From: Streptomyces abyssalis
Lineage (GTDB): Bacteria > Actinomycetota > Actinomycetes > Streptomycetales > Streptomycetaceae
DNA: 64,000 nucleotides
Assembly: GCF_001751365.1 (NCBI RefSeq)
Contig: NZ_LJGT01000041.1
Location: 729 to 64,728, forward strand
Direction: 5' to 3'
In this document: positions 1-8,395 of the stretch, one piece after another
How the letters are laid out: each line of letters begins with the position of its first letter
Numbering within the stretch: the stretch's first letter is position 1
Notes under the pieces: generated by a model
Told to the model about the DNA's origin: nothing
The model's input: the letters and a program-made list of their open reading frames with translations, nothing else
Databases searched by the model: none
Position numbers and translations under genes: made by a program

Positions 1-33
1 GGGGCTTCCTCATGTGACCGTACAGTTGCCCGT

Positions 34-681
34 ATGGGCAGCTATGACGTGGTCGTCTTCGACAACGACGGCGTGCTGGTGGACAGCGAGCCGATCTCCA
101 ACCGCGTACTCGCCGAATATCTGACGGAGTTGGGGCATCCGACGACATTCGAGGAGTCGGTCCGGGACTACATGGGCGCGGCCGTCCACCGCATTCACGA
201 CCTGGTGCACCAGCGTTCGGGACGTCGGTTGCCCGATGACTTCGACGAGACTTTCCACGGGCGGGTGTTCACCGCATTCGGCAGCGAGTTGAAGGCCGTC
301 GACGGCGTGCACGAGGTGCTCTCCAAACTGGACGCGGACGGGGTGCCGTACTGCGTGGCCTCGTCCGGCAGCCACGAGCGGATCAGAGTGGCCCTGCGGA
401 CGACGGGTCTCTACGAGCGCTTCGGCGAGGGGCGCATCTTCAGCGCGCAGGACGTCGGACGGGGCAAGCCCGCACCGGACCTCTTTCTGTTCGCCGCGGA
501 GAAGATGGGTGTGAGGCCCGAGCGCTGCGCCGTCGTCGAGGACAGTCCGCTCGGAGTGCAGGCCGCTCTCGCCGCAGGCATGGACGTCTACGCGTACACG
601 GCCATGACGCCCCTCGACCGGCTCGGCGGAGCCGGTGCCTGCTTCTCGCGAATGGAAGAGCTGTCGGCCTTGATCGCGTAG
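34..681 (+). CDS. HAD-superfamily phosphatase, beta-phosphoglucomutase-like
   Basis: This 215-residue protein is a cytosolic HAD hydrolase of the phosphoglycolate phosphatase / beta-phosphoglucomutase subgroup. Motif I is FDNDGVLVDSE, with the nucleophile and acid/base Asp at residues 10 and 12. A motif II Ser lies in ASSGS (109-113), the motif III Lys is K145 in GKPAPD, and the motif IV acidic pair is E169-D170 in VVEDSPLG. An alpha-helical cap lies between motifs I and II, as expected for a C1-capped small-molecule phosphatase. Length is normal for the family. The ATG is the first start that includes motif I. The substrate cannot be read from the sequence. It is followed by AcuC on the same strand after 54 bp. 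Confidence 0.93.
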   Translation: MGSYDVVVFDNDGVLVDSEPISNRVLAEYLTELGHPTTFEESVRDYMGAAVHRIHDLVHQRSGRRLPDDFDETFHGRVFTAFGSELKAVDGVHEVLSKLDADGVPYCVASSGSHERIRVALRTTGLYERFGEGRIFSAQDVGRGKPAPDLFLFAAEKMGVRPERCAVVEDSPLGVQAALAAGMDVYAYTAMTPLDRLGGAGACFSRMEELSALIA

Positions 682-735
682 CCGGCCGAGTGGCCTCGCC
701 GATCGCCGCCGGTACGGGGCCGGTACGGTGGCGGG

Positions 736-1917
736 ATGAGTGGCGGCGCACAGTTGATGTGGGACGAGGCAGTCACCGGCTACGACTTCGGTCCAGGACA
801 CCCGATGGATCCGGTGCGGCTGGCGCTGACGATGCGGCTGGTCGAGGCACTGGGGCTCGACGCCCACAAGGATCTGAAGGTGGCCGCGGCGAAGGCGGCC
901 GGGGATTCGACGCTGCGGCTCGTACACAGACAGGACTACATCGACGCGGTGCGCCGGGTCTCCGGCGATCCGGATTCGGCGACGGGTGAGTTCGGGCTCG
1001 GCACGCCTGACGATCCCGCCTTCGCCGGCATGCACGAGGCCTCGGCGCTGATCGCCGGGCAGTCGGTGGCGGCTGCGGACGCGGTGTGGCGCGGCGACGT
1101 GAAGCACGGGATCAACTTCGCCGGCGGCCTGCACCATGCGATGCACGCGTCGGCGTCTGGATTCTGCATCTACAACGACGCGGCGCTGGCCGTCGCCCGG
1201 CTCCTGGAGCAGGGGGCCGAGCGGGTCGCGTACGTCGATGTGGACGTGCACCACGGGGACGGGGTTCAGGACGCGTTCTGGAACGACCCGCGGGTGCTGA
1301 CGATTTCGCTGCACGAGCACCCGCGGATGCTGTTCCCCGGTACGGGCTGGGCGGAGGAGACCGGCGGCCCGGACGCGGAGGGCACAGCGGTCAACGTGGC
1401 CCTGCCCGCCGGCACCGGGGACGAGGGCTGGCTGCGGGCGCTGCACGGTGTGGTGCCCGAACTCCTCGGCGAATTCCGGCCGCAGGCGCTCGTCACCCAG
1501 CACGGCGCCGACACCCACTTCGAGGATCCTCTGGCGCACCTGGCCGTGAGCGTGGACGCACAACGTGCCGCGGCCGAAGCGCTCCACGGCTGGGCGCACG
1601 AGTACGCGGACGGGCGCTGGGTGGCGCTCGGCGGCGGGGGATATGCGGTGTTCGACGTCGTACCGCGGACGTGGACGCATCTCGTCGCGATCGCCGCGGG
1701 CGCGCCCGTGCCGCCCGAAACGGAAGTCCCCGATGCCTGGCGGCAGATGGTGTACGCGCGTACGGGAAGTCCGGTGGCGCCGCAGCGGATGACCGACGGA
1801 CGCGAACCGGTGTGCCGTGTGTGGTCGGAGACGGGGTACGACCCCGCCGACTCACTGGACCGTGCGGTGCACGCGACCAGGAAAGCCGTCTTCCCGGCGC
1901 ACGGGCTGATGCCGTAG
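736..1917 (+). CDS. acuC: Acetoin utilization protein AcuC-like (class I/II histone deacetylase fold)
   Basis: A 393-residue zinc-dependent deacetylase of the arginase/deacetylase fold. It carries the catalytic His pair H133-H134, and the zinc ligands are D170 and H172 in DVDVHHGDG plus D259 in QHGADTH. In Bacillus, AcuC deacetylates acetyl-CoA synthetase and so controls acetate use; the same role here is inferred from family membership. Start choice: ATG at 736 gives MSGGAQLMWDEAV; a second in-frame ATG 21 bp later, just before the conserved WDEAV, is possible. No partner acetyltransferase lies in the window, so the gene appears to stand alone. Confidence 0.93.
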   Translation: MSGGAQLMWDEAVTGYDFGPGHPMDPVRLALTMRLVEALGLDAHKDLKVAAAKAAGDSTLRLVHRQDYIDAVRRVSGDPDSATGEFGLGTPDDPAFAGMHEASALIAGQSVAAADAVWRGDVKHGINFAGGLHHAMHASASGFCIYNDAALAVARLLEQGAERVAYVDVDVHHGDGVQDAFWNDPRVLTISLHEHPRMLFPGTGWAEETGGPDAEGTAVNVALPAGTGDEGWLRALHGVVPELLGEFRPQALVTQHGADTHFEDPLAHLAVSVDAQRAAAEALHGWAHEYADGRWVALGGGGYAVFDVVPRTWTHLVAIAAGAPVPPETEVPDAWRQMVYARTGSPVAPQRMTDGREPVCRVWSETGYDPADSLDRAVHATRKAVFPAHGLMP

Positions 1918-2016
1918 CCGGCCGGCGCCGCCGTGCCCTGCCCCCTGCGCTCGTACAAGGATTCGTCAGGTGGTCGCGGGCGCTGAGAGACACCGGTGCG
2001 GTGCTCAGCCGCGAGC

Positions 2017-2898
2017 ATGGGCGGTGTGCTGAGCGGCGGCGGCAGCGGCAGAACGGAACGGAGCGGCCGGACGGGCGGAGGGCCCGCCGGTGCGGGTGCG
2101 CTGCGCGCGCATCTGCTCGCTTCCCGGCTGGCCGGAACGACCGCGACCAGCCGGGAGAAGAGCCTCCGGCGTTACCGGCTCTTCGCGGCCCGCGACCCGC
2201 GCGCCCTGATCGGCCTCGAACCCGAACACGACTGGCCCGTACCGGCGTTGCTCGCACTCATGGCTGAAACCTGCGGGGTGTCGGGCGACCCGGCTACCGT
2301 CTCGGGCCACGACACCATCGACCCCGAGCGGACGATCGCGGCGCTCGACGCTTTCGCCGGGCGGCTGCGAAGCGCGGCTGAGCGGCGGGTTCCCGTGTTG
2401 CTGGGGACGGGTCACCCGGGGCGGCTGCTGGGCTTCTACGCCTCATTGGCCTCAGCTCTCTCGGCGGCGGGGTGCACTCTCCTCACATCAGCAGAGGGGC
2501 GACCTGTCGACATAACGACCAGGTTCGGCGTACGCACTCTCGTGCTCGGCTACGCACGCGGGGTTGCACTGATACATGAGCCCGGCGTGCGGCCGGCAGC
2601 CGGTGCGCCGGGTGTGCACACGCATTCGCCGCTGCCGCTGCGGACGGTGCTCGCCGCGGCGATGGCGGACGGCGGGCCGCTGCCGGACCTCGTCATCGGA
2701 GACCACGGATGGGTCTGCGCAGCAGGTCAGTTGGGTATTGAGGCAATCGGGCCCGCAGATACGGATGATCCGGCGCCGTTCGTGGGTCAGGCGGAGGGGA
2801 GGGTGTCGGTCGCGGTGCCCGTCGATGACGCTGCGCGGTCCGACAGCTACCGTCCGCTGGCGCACTATGTACTCAATCGAGCGTGTCTGTCACAGTAG
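2017..2898 (+). CDS. Conserved actinobacterial phosphatase-like protein, function unknown
   Basis: A soluble protein of 293 residues with no signal peptide or membrane segment. It resembles a family usually annotated 'phosphatase' in Streptomyces next to the bdtA/bldN region. Recognisable blocks are LLGTGHPGRLLGFY in the middle, a THSPLPLRTVL block and GDHGWVCAAGQLGIEAIG near the C-terminus. The charged and His-containing blocks could bind metal or phosphate, but no HAD, PAP2 or DHH signature is complete, so the activity is unproven. ATG at 2017 is chosen over an in-frame GTG at 1996, because homologs recalled from related species begin close to this Met. The N-terminus is Gly-rich and probably disordered. 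Confidence 0.78.
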   Translation: MGGVLSGGGSGRTERSGRTGGGPAGAGALRAHLLASRLAGTTATSREKSLRRYRLFAARDPRALIGLEPEHDWPVPALLALMAETCGVSGDPATVSGHDTIDPERTIAALDAFAGRLRSAAERRVPVLLGTGHPGRLLGFYASLASALSAAGCTLLTSAEGRPVDITTRFGVRTLVLGYARGVALIHEPGVRPAAGAPGVHTHSPLPLRTVLAAAMADGGPLPDLVIGDHGWVCAAGQLGIEAIGPADTDDPAPFVGQAEGRVSVAVPVDDAARSDSYRPLAHYVLNRACLSQ

Positions 2899-3027
2899 GA
2901 GACCGATCGCTACTCCTCTTCCCCACTTGCATCACCCGCCCCTAATCTGGGGAGGAGCGCGCATGCGAGCGGGAGTCGCCGGAAGGGGAAGCCGGTGACC
3001 GACATGTGCGGAAGGTTCAGGTGTGAC

Positions 3028-3237
3028 ATGGCTGCTGGCAAGGGACCTCTCAACGAGGTCAACTTTCTGACCGTGGCGGAAGTCGCCTCGGTGATGCGAG
3101 TGTCCAAGATGACCGTGTACCGGCTGGTGCACAGCGGTCATCTGCCGGCGATCCGGGTGGGCAGGTCCTTCCGGGTCCCAGAGCAAGCCGTCCATGAATA
3201 CCTCCAGGAATCGTATGTGGGGGTGGAGACGGCCTGA
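3028..3237 (+). CDS. Small excisionase/MerR-type HTH DNA-binding protein
   Basis: A 69-residue protein that is almost entirely one winged-helix HTH of the excisionase (MerR-like) type. The recognition part reads VAEVASVMRVSKMTVYRLV, followed by the wing VGRSFRVPEQAVHEYL. It belongs to the stand-alone AlpA/Xis/BldC class, small regulators that often bind cooperatively to direct repeats. In Streptomyces this gene is conserved just upstream of the bS22 mini-gene and near bldN; I recall the S. coelicolor member being called bdtA. A GGAAGG purine block lies about 12 bp before ATG 3028; in-frame GTG 2995 and ATG 3004 are less likely. No phage genes are nearby, so an excisionase role is unlikely. 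Confidence 0.85.
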   Translation: MAAGKGPLNEVNFLTVAEVASVMRVSKMTVYRLVHSGHLPAIRVGRSFRVPEQAVHEYLQESYVGVETA

Positions 3238-3387
3238 CGGCATCGCGCGACGACCCTCGGATTACGAGCCGCGCACGGTGACGGGTAGGCTGAACCTCCA
3301 TGTAGGTCGTGTGGGCTCGGACGCCCCGCGCCGAGTGAAGACAGTTCTCTCCGTGTCTGCGGGGAAGATTTGTGAGCGAGGGTTGTC

Positions 3388-3486
3388 GTGGGCTCAGTAA
3401 TCAAGAAGCGGCGTAAGCGGATGGCCAAGAAGAAGCACCGCAAGCTCCTCAAGCGCACGCGAGTTCAGCGCCGTAACAAGAAGTGA
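3388..3486 (+). CDS. Small ribosomal subunit protein bS22 (32 aa)
   Basis: A GTG-started 32-residue ORF, MGSVIKKRRKRMAKKKHRKL followed by LKRTRVQRRNKK. It is almost identical in pattern to bS22, the mini-protein found in mycobacterial 30S structures and related to the mitochondrial mS38/AURKAIP1 C-terminal domain. About 60 per cent of residues are Lys or Arg, as expected for a peptide threading through rRNA. The MGSVIKKRRKRM start is the family hallmark and fixes the GTG. The Shine-Dalgarno is weak (GCGAGGG). A strong Rho-independent terminator follows 23 bp after the stop. It is short enough to be missed by most gene callers. Confidence 0.9.
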   Translation: MGSVIKKRRKRMAKKKHRKLLKRTRVQRRNKK

Positions 3487-3508
3487 GCGAGCGCCGAGTA
3501 CGTAAGTG

Positions 3509-3560
3509 ACCGCCGTTCTGCTGCCCGCACCACGTGTGCGGCGTGGCAGGACGGCGGTTT
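3509..3560 (+). terminator. Rho-independent terminator after bS22
   Basis: The outer stem pairs ACCGCCGTTCTGC (3509-3521) with GCAGGACGGCGGT (3546-3558), with a single T:G wobble. An inner stem CCGCAC/GTGCGG lies inside the loop, and a short T run follows (3558-3560). Its position after the bS22 stop fits transcription termination. Confidence 0.75.
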
Positions 3561-3699
3561 CGTTCGGTACGGACGTTCGCGTTTCGCGGGCGCGTGTGCG
3601 GACAGGCGAGAACCGGAATCCGCGGAAACGTAACCTGCGGGACCCGCGGAACCTCGCTTCGTGCGGCACAGTTCGCAAGTGGGCGTCAGGGGAGGGATC

Positions 3700-4800
3700 T
3701 TGGGCAGGGTCGTACTCGTCACCGGCGTGGCCCGGCAGCTCGGTGGCCGTTTCGTGCGCCGTGTCCAGCGAGAACCCGACGTGGACCGGGTGGTCGGCGT
3801 CGACGTCGTGGAACCGGAGCACCACTTGGGCGGTGCCGAGTTCGTACCGGCGGACATCCGGCAGCCGGACATCGCCGGGGTGCTGGCCCACCACGGTGTC
3901 GACACCGTCGTCCACATGGATGTGCACGGATCGCAGCCGGCGGTGCCGGGGACCGGCAACCGCAGTTCGGTCAAGGAGAACAACGTCATAGGCACGATGC
4001 AGCTGCTCGGCGCCTGCCAGAAGGCGCCGAGCGTGCGGCGGCTGGTGGTGAAGTCGACGACCAGCGTCTACGGCGGGGCACCCCGCGATCCGGCGGTCTT
4101 CGACGAGTCCACCCCCGCCAAGTCGATGCCCAGCGGCGGCTTCGCCAAGGACGCGGTCGAGGTCGAAGGGTATGTACGGGCCTTCGCCCGGCGCCGCCCC
4201 GATGTGTCCGTCACGGTGCTGCGGTTCGCGCACGTGCTCGGGACGTGCGTGGACTCGCCACTCGCGGCCTACTTCGCCCTGCCGGTGCTGCCGACTGTGC
4301 TCGGCTACGATCCGCGGCTCCAGTTCGTGCACGAGGACGACGCCGTCGAGGTGCTGCGTCAGGCGGCCCGCGAGCCGCGCCGGGGGACGCTCAGCGCGGG
4401 CACGTTCAACATCGCCGGAGACGGCACCCTGCTGCTGTCCCAGTGCGCGCGCCGGCTCGGACGGCCGACGGTGCCGATGCTGCTGCCGGCCATCCGCTGG
4501 GGCAGGTCGCTGCTGCAGTCCGTCGGCGCCACGGACTTCTCCCCCGAGCAGGTGCGGCTGCTGACACACGGGCGCGTGGTGCGTACGACACAGATGCGTG
4601 AAGTCCTCGGATTCGAACCGCGGTTCACGACGGGCGAGACGCTGGCCGCCTTCGCCCGCAGCCGCGGTAAGGGGCTGCTGCCGCCGGAGACCCTGGCCCG
4701 TACGGTCGACAGACTGGCCACGATGGTGATCCCACCGCGCGAGGACGGACGGCAGGACGAGGACCAGGATCAGGACCAGGAGGCCGGGCGCCGTGGCTGA
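3700..4800 (+). CDS. NAD-dependent epimerase/dehydratase family protein (extended SDR, atypical)
   Basis: A 366-residue extended-SDR protein starting with the Rossmann strand VVLVTGVARQLGGRFVRR. It has the acidic end of beta-2 (VVGVDVVEP) and a VVKSTTSVYGG block where SDR enzymes carry the catalytic Ser/Thr. The YxxxK signature is not seen: in the SGGFAKDAVEVEGYV segment the position four before the Lys is Gly. It may therefore bind NAD without classical SDR catalysis. TTG at 3700 is chosen because a GGGGAGGG ribosome site lies 6 bp upstream; an in-frame GTG at 3661 lacks one. The C-terminus is Asp/Gln/Glu-rich. It overlaps the acyltransferase by 8 bp, so the two are probably cotranslated. 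Confidence 0.82.
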   Translation: MGRVVLVTGVARQLGGRFVRRVQREPDVDRVVGVDVVEPEHHLGGAEFVPADIRQPDIAGVLAHHGVDTVVHMDVHGSQPAVPGTGNRSSVKENNVIGTMQLLGACQKAPSVRRLVVKSTTSVYGGAPRDPAVFDESTPAKSMPSGGFAKDAVEVEGYVRAFARRRPDVSVTVLRFAHVLGTCVDSPLAAYFALPVLPTVLGYDPRLQFVHEDDAVEVLRQAAREPRRGTLSAGTFNIAGDGTLLLSQCARRLGRPTVPMLLPAIRWGRSLLQSVGATDFSPEQVRLLTHGRVVRTTQMREVLGFEPRFTTGETLAAFARSRGKGLLPPETLARTVDRLATMVIPPREDGRQDEDQDQDQEAGRRG

Positions 4801-5812
4801 TGCGAAAGTCATCCCGTTCGGGTCCCCCGACGACGGACACGAGAGGCGCGGCGCGCACGAGCGGCGCGAGAGGCCCGGGGAGCGCCATCTGCGGGCCGGG
4901 CCCGCGGGCGGAGACCACGGTGACGAGCGGGCCCACGGTGGTGACCGTATCGACGGCGACTCCACGCCGGACGGGGAGTGGGAACGCAAGACCGCGCAGG
5001 CGCTGGCGTTCCTCAGGAGGCGGGTCACCGGCGAGTACGAGGTCGACGACTTCGGCTACGACCGTGAGCTGACCGACCAGGTGCTGATGTCGCTGCTGCG
5101 GCCGCTGTACGAGAAGTACTTCCGGGTCGAGGTGCGGGGCGTCGAGAACATTCCCGACGAGGGCTCGGCACTGATCGTGTCCAACCACTCGGGCACCCTG
5201 CCGCTCGACGGCCTGATGATGCAGGTGGCCGTTCACGATCACCATCCGGCCGGCCGGCATCTGCGGCTGCTCGCGGCGGATCTCGTGTTCATGCTGCCGA
5301 TGGTCAACGCGCTTGCCCGCAAGGCCGGCCACACGCTTGCCTGTTCTGAGGACGCCGAGGCACTGCTGGCACGGGGCGAGGCCGTGGGCGTCATGCCCGA
5401 GGGGTTCAAAGGGCTGGGGAAGCCGTTCTCGGACCGCTACAAGCTGCAGCGGTTCGGACGCGGCGGTTTCGTGTCGACCGCGCTGCGGGCGGGGGCACCG
5501 ATCGTGCCGTGCTCGATCGTCGGCGCCGAGGAGATCTACCCGATGGTGGGCAACGCCAAGACGCTCGCCCGGCTGCTGGGATTCCCGTACTTCCCGGTGA
5601 CGCCGACGTTCCCATGGCTGGGACCGCTCGGCGCGATACCTCTCCCCACGAAGTGGACCATCCAGTTCGGCGAGCCGATTCCGACGGACGGCTATCCGGC
5701 GGGATCCGCCGACGACCCGATGCTGATGTTCAACCTCACGGACCAGATACGGGAGACCATCCAGCACACGCTCTACAAGCTGCTGGTGCGGCGGCGGTCG
5801 GTGTTCTTCTAG
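4793..5812 (+). CDS. Lysophospholipid acyltransferase family protein (PlsC/MGAT-like)
   Basis: A 339-residue membrane-associated acyltransferase. The acyl-acceptor motif reads NHSGTLPLDG (H132, D139), with the longer His-to-Asp spacing typical of the MGAT-like branch rather than the strict HX4D of PlsC. A phosphate-binding block MPEGFKGLGKPF (E203) follows. The first 60 residues are highly charged and look disordered. The GTG start overlaps the upstream SDR gene by 8 bp. Such proteins acylate lysophosphatidate or related glycerolipids; the exact acceptor is unknown. The pairing with an atypical SDR is conserved in Streptomyces from memory and suggests a shared lipid-related role. Convergent with rsbN across a strong hairpin. 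Confidence 0.88.
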   Translation: MADAKVIPFGSPDDGHERRGAHERRERPGERHLRAGPAGGDHGDERAHGGDRIDGDSTPDGEWERKTAQALAFLRRRVTGEYEVDDFGYDRELTDQVLMSLLRPLYEKYFRVEVRGVENIPDEGSALIVSNHSGTLPLDGLMMQVAVHDHHPAGRHLRLLAADLVFMLPMVNALARKAGHTLACSEDAEALLARGEAVGVMPEGFKGLGKPFSDRYKLQRFGRGGFVSTALRAGAPIVPCSIVGAEEIYPMVGNAKTLARLLGFPYFPVTPTFPWLGPLGAIPLPTKWTIQFGEPIPTDGYPAGSADDPMLMFNLTDQIRETIQHTLYKLLVRRRSVFF

Positions 5813-5851
5813 AGCGCGTTCCCGGTGCGGACCTGGTGCCTCCGCGATGCG

Positions 5852-5899
5852 GACGGCGGGCGGCGGCCCTCCCGTTCGGGGAGGGCGCCGCCCGCCGTC
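5852..5899. terminator. Bidirectional terminator hairpin between acyltransferase gene and rsbN
   Basis: A long inverted repeat pairs GACGGCGGGCGGCG + GCCCTCCC on the left with GGGAGGGC + GCCGCCCGCCGTC on the right. One G is bulged and the loop is about 5 nt. It sits between two convergent genes and can serve both. Confidence 0.85.
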
Positions 5900-5919
5900 A
5901 GGTGCTCCTGCGGCTCCGG

Positions 5920-7248
5920 CTACCTGTCGTCCGAGAGCCTCTTCAGCCCGGGCAGCACATCCGGGACGATGGGCGGCAGCGTGACATCCGACTCCGGCTT
6001 CGAATGGCCGCTCCCGCCCGAGCCGGGCAGTGACGGATTCCCGTGCGGATCACCGGACGGGTCCAGAAGACCGCCGCCGCCGATGAGTTCGCCGGCGTGG
6101 GAATCCGAGTCGGACGGAGAAGGCTCACCGGACCGGTCGTCCTCCCGGCCGTCGGCCTCCGCGGAATCCGAGGAGTGCGAAGGGCGGGGCGACTTGCTGC
6201 CCTGCCCGTGGCGGCCCTCTCCGCCACGCTCATGTCCTCGTGGCGATTCCTTGCCCGAGTCGGCGATCAGGCCGGCGATCGGGGTGATGTCGCTGTCCAT
6301 GGCGTCGAAGACCGAGCTCACTTCTTCGCGTACGTCGAAGAGCTCCGGGGGGAGGTTCCGCTGCAGCTTCGCCCAGCTCTCGCGGTGTTCCGAACGGAAG
6401 GAGGACAGCGAACGCATCGGGGCGATGCTGCCGTCCCTCTTGTACGCGGTGCTCAGCAGGTGGTGGCCCTCGCCGGCGTCGTTGCGCATCCCGGCGAGCG
6501 CCCTGCGCACCTTGCCGACCGACTCGTGGTCGAGTTCGGCGCCTCCTCGCGTCTGCTCCATCAGACGGCGCGCCTCCTGGAGGCGTGTGGCGGCGCGGGC
6601 CAGATGCAGCCGGCCGCGGTCCGTCTCGTCGTCCGCGAAGTCCAGACGCAGGTCCTCCATGCCTCGCTTGAGGCCGTAGAGAGAGTCGCCCGGGAGCGCC
6701 TCGCTGCTCGCCGAGGCGACGCCGCCGAGTGCGGAGGCCGCGACTCCGACGCCGAGCCCGCTCGCCGCGATCCCTTTGCCCAGGCGCGAGTTGGGCCGGA
6801 GTCTGCTCAACGGCCTGACGGCGGGGGCCCGGTGGGCGCCCTTGGCCTTGGCCCCGCGCCCGTCCCGCTGCGCCGGAACCTGGCGGGCACGGGCCTCCGG
6901 CGAGGCGAACTCCGCCTCCATGGCGGCGATCAGCTGCGCCCGCTGCACGATCTTGACGTCGGGCGCCACCGCGGGTCTTGGCACTGAGCGGAGTCTCTCC
7001 GCAAGACCGAGCAGCAGCGCGGGTTCGGTGTCCCCTTCTTCCTGGGACGGGCTCTCCGCCGGGGCGGCGGCGGCTGCGCCGGGCCCGCCTCCCGCGGTCG
7101 CGCACGGGCTTACGGGGGTGGGCGGAGCGGCGCCGGAGCGCCCGTCCTCCGCCGTCCGGTCGGCCGCCGCGGCCTCGTCGAGCTCGTGCTCATCAAGGGC
7201 CTGGGCGAAGGCGGCAGCCCGCTTGCTCGCGGTTGCGGACCCGATCAC
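5920..7248 (-). CDS. rsbN: Anti-sigma factor RsbN (antagonist of BldN), DUF5667 protein
   Basis: A 442-residue single-pass membrane protein lying directly downstream of bldN, the position and layout of RsbN. The cytoplasmic N-terminal half (about 1-150) holds the presumed sigma-binding segment around ALLLGLAERLRSVP and KIVQRAQLIAAMEAEF. A hydrophobic Gly/Ala-rich segment (about 157-180, GIAASGLGVGVAASALGG) is the membrane anchor. A DUF5667 domain follows on the outer side (ALPGDSLYGLKRGMEDLRL), then a Ser/Gly/Asp-rich tail. RsbN sequesters BldN at the membrane to time aerial hypha formation. GTG 7248 is preferred because AGGAGG lies 8 nt upstream; an in-frame GTG at 7257 sits inside that site. 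A BldN-type promoter precedes it, giving negative feedback. Confidence 0.9.
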   Translation of the reverse strand: MIGSATASKRAAAFAQALDEHELDEAAAADRTAEDGRSGAAPPTPVSPCATAGGGPGAAAAAPAESPSQEEGDTEPALLLGLAERLRSVPRPAVAPDVKIVQRAQLIAAMEAEFASPEARARQVPAQRDGRGAKAKGAHRAPAVRPLSRLRPNSRLGKGIAASGLGVGVAASALGGVASASSEALPGDSLYGLKRGMEDLRLDFADDETDRGRLHLARAATRLQEARRLMEQTRGGAELDHESVGKVRRALAGMRNDAGEGHHLLSTAYKRDGSIAPMRSLSSFRSEHRESWAKLQRNLPPELFDVREEVSSVFDAMDSDITPIAGLIADSGKESPRGHERGGEGRHGQGSKSPRPSHSSDSAEADGREDDRSGEPSPSDSDSHAGELIGGGGLLDPSGDPHGNPSLPGSGGSGHSKPESDVTLPPIVPDVLPGLKRLSDDR

Positions 7249-7379
7249 GGGCGGCACCTCCTCTCGTCAGCACGGTCCACTCCCCACCACGGATGGAAGG
7301 CTGTGCGGCAAGACGCTCATGTTCACTCGAAAGTGTGAGCGAACCCTTGCGCGCCACGGTGCGGGGAGACTGCACCCCC

Positions 7380-7408
7380 ACAACGAGCGGCCGGGCACTC
7401 GGGTTACG
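7380..7408 (-). promoter_or_regulatory. Putative BldN-dependent promoter of rsbN
   Basis: Reading the minus strand, CGTAAC (7408-7403) is followed after 17 bp by CGTTGT (7385-7380). From memory the BldN consensus is close to CGTAAC / CGTTGA. The predicted transcript start near 7373 gives a leader of about 125 nt to the rsbN GTG. rsbN is a known direct BldN target in S. venezuelae. Confidence 0.65.
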
Positions 7409-7516
7409 GACTCACGATGATGTGACCGGGTGCATACGCAAAGTCACCCTCTGGCATGGATCAGAGCGGGGCGAAACCGGCGAAAACGCCCCAACGCGCT
7501 TGAGAAGAGGGTGACT

Positions 7517-8395
7517 TCAGCGTGCGTCCTGCGGCAGCAGCCGGGCCAGCGTACGGACGGCCCTGTACTGCAGCGTCTTGATGGCGCCCTCGTTCTTCCC
7601 CATGGCGCGGGCGGTCTCGGCGACGGAGAGGCCCTGCAGGAAGCGGAGCGTGACGCACTCCTGCTGCTGGGGATTGAGCCGGCGTACGGCTTCGAGCAGT
7701 GCGGCGTTGGAGAGCGACTCCAGGACGGACTCCTCCGGGCTGCGCTCGACCTCGTTGGCGTCGAGCATCTCCCCGGTGGTCACTTCGAGGCGGAAGCGGC
7801 TGGACTTGAAGTGGTCGGCCACCAGGTTGCGCGCGATGGTGACCAGCCAGGCGCCGAAGTCACGGCCCTGCCAGGTGAAGGTGCCGATACGCCGGAGTGC
7901 CCGCAGGAACGTCTCACTTGTGAGGTCCTCGGCCGTCGCCTTGCTGCCGACGCGGTAGTAGATGTACCGGTACACCGTGTCGCTGTACTGGTCGTAGAGC
8001 CGCCCGAACGCATCGGTCTCCCCGGCCTGCGCCCGCTCCACGAGATCCATCATCCGGCGGCTGTCGGTGTCCGACGCGGCGGGGCGGGCACGTCGGGCGG
8101 TGGACGTGCCCGAGCTTCCGGATGCCGAACTGCGGGTCCGCCTGCCGACGTTGCCCGAGGCGGTGGGGGTGGCGGCGGGGGCAGGCGCCGCCGCAGCGGC
8201 GCCGACTGCGGCGGCGGCGCTGGTCGCGGCGCGGTGCGCCATGGCGTAGCAGGGGCGGGCGGGGACGGGCACGGCTGATGCGAGGGCGGGGGCGTACGCG
8301 CGGGGGACAAGAGCGCGCAGTCGGCCGAGTGCCGCAACGACCGTGCTGCGCAGCGTAGCCAGGCCCGAGGCGTCAACCCCGACGTGTGGGTACAC
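7517..8395 (-). CDS. bldN: ECF RNA polymerase sigma factor BldN (pro-sigma form)
   Basis: A 292-residue ECF sigma factor with an unusually long N-terminal extension. Sigma region 2 spans about 115-205 (LVERAQAGETDAFGRLYDQY ... DLTSETFLRALRRIGTF). Region 4 spans about 227-288 (NPQQQECVTLRFLQGLSVAE, then an HTH with KTLQYRAVRTLARLL). The roughly 115 residues before region 2 are Ala/Pro/Ser-rich; in S. coelicolor BldN an N-terminal pro-sequence is removed by proteolysis. The N-terminus MYPHVGVDASGLATLR matches what I recall of BldN, which fixes the GTG start. BldN drives bldM, chaplin and rodlin genes for aerial growth. Followed by rsbN after 268 bp. Confidence 0.95.
   Translation of the reverse strand: MYPHVGVDASGLATLRSTVVAALGRLRALVPRAYAPALASAVPVPARPCYAMAHRAATSAAAAVGAAAAAPAPAATPTASGNVGRRTRSSASGSSGTSTARRARPAASDTDSRRMMDLVERAQAGETDAFGRLYDQYSDTVYRYIYYRVGSKATAEDLTSETFLRALRRIGTFTWQGRDFGAWLVTIARNLVADHFKSSRFRLEVTTGEMLDANEVERSPEESVLESLSNAALLEAVRRLNPQQQECVTLRFLQGLSVAETARAMGKNEGAIKTLQYRAVRTLARLLPQDAR

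Noticed and set aside
2941..2957. Small CCCC/GGGG hairpin after the phosphatase-like gene
   Set aside because: Only a 4-bp stem with no T tract; too weak to call a terminator.
3028..3237. Excisionase annotation implying a mobile element
   Set aside because: No integrase, att site or phage gene is near, and the gene is in a conserved core context.
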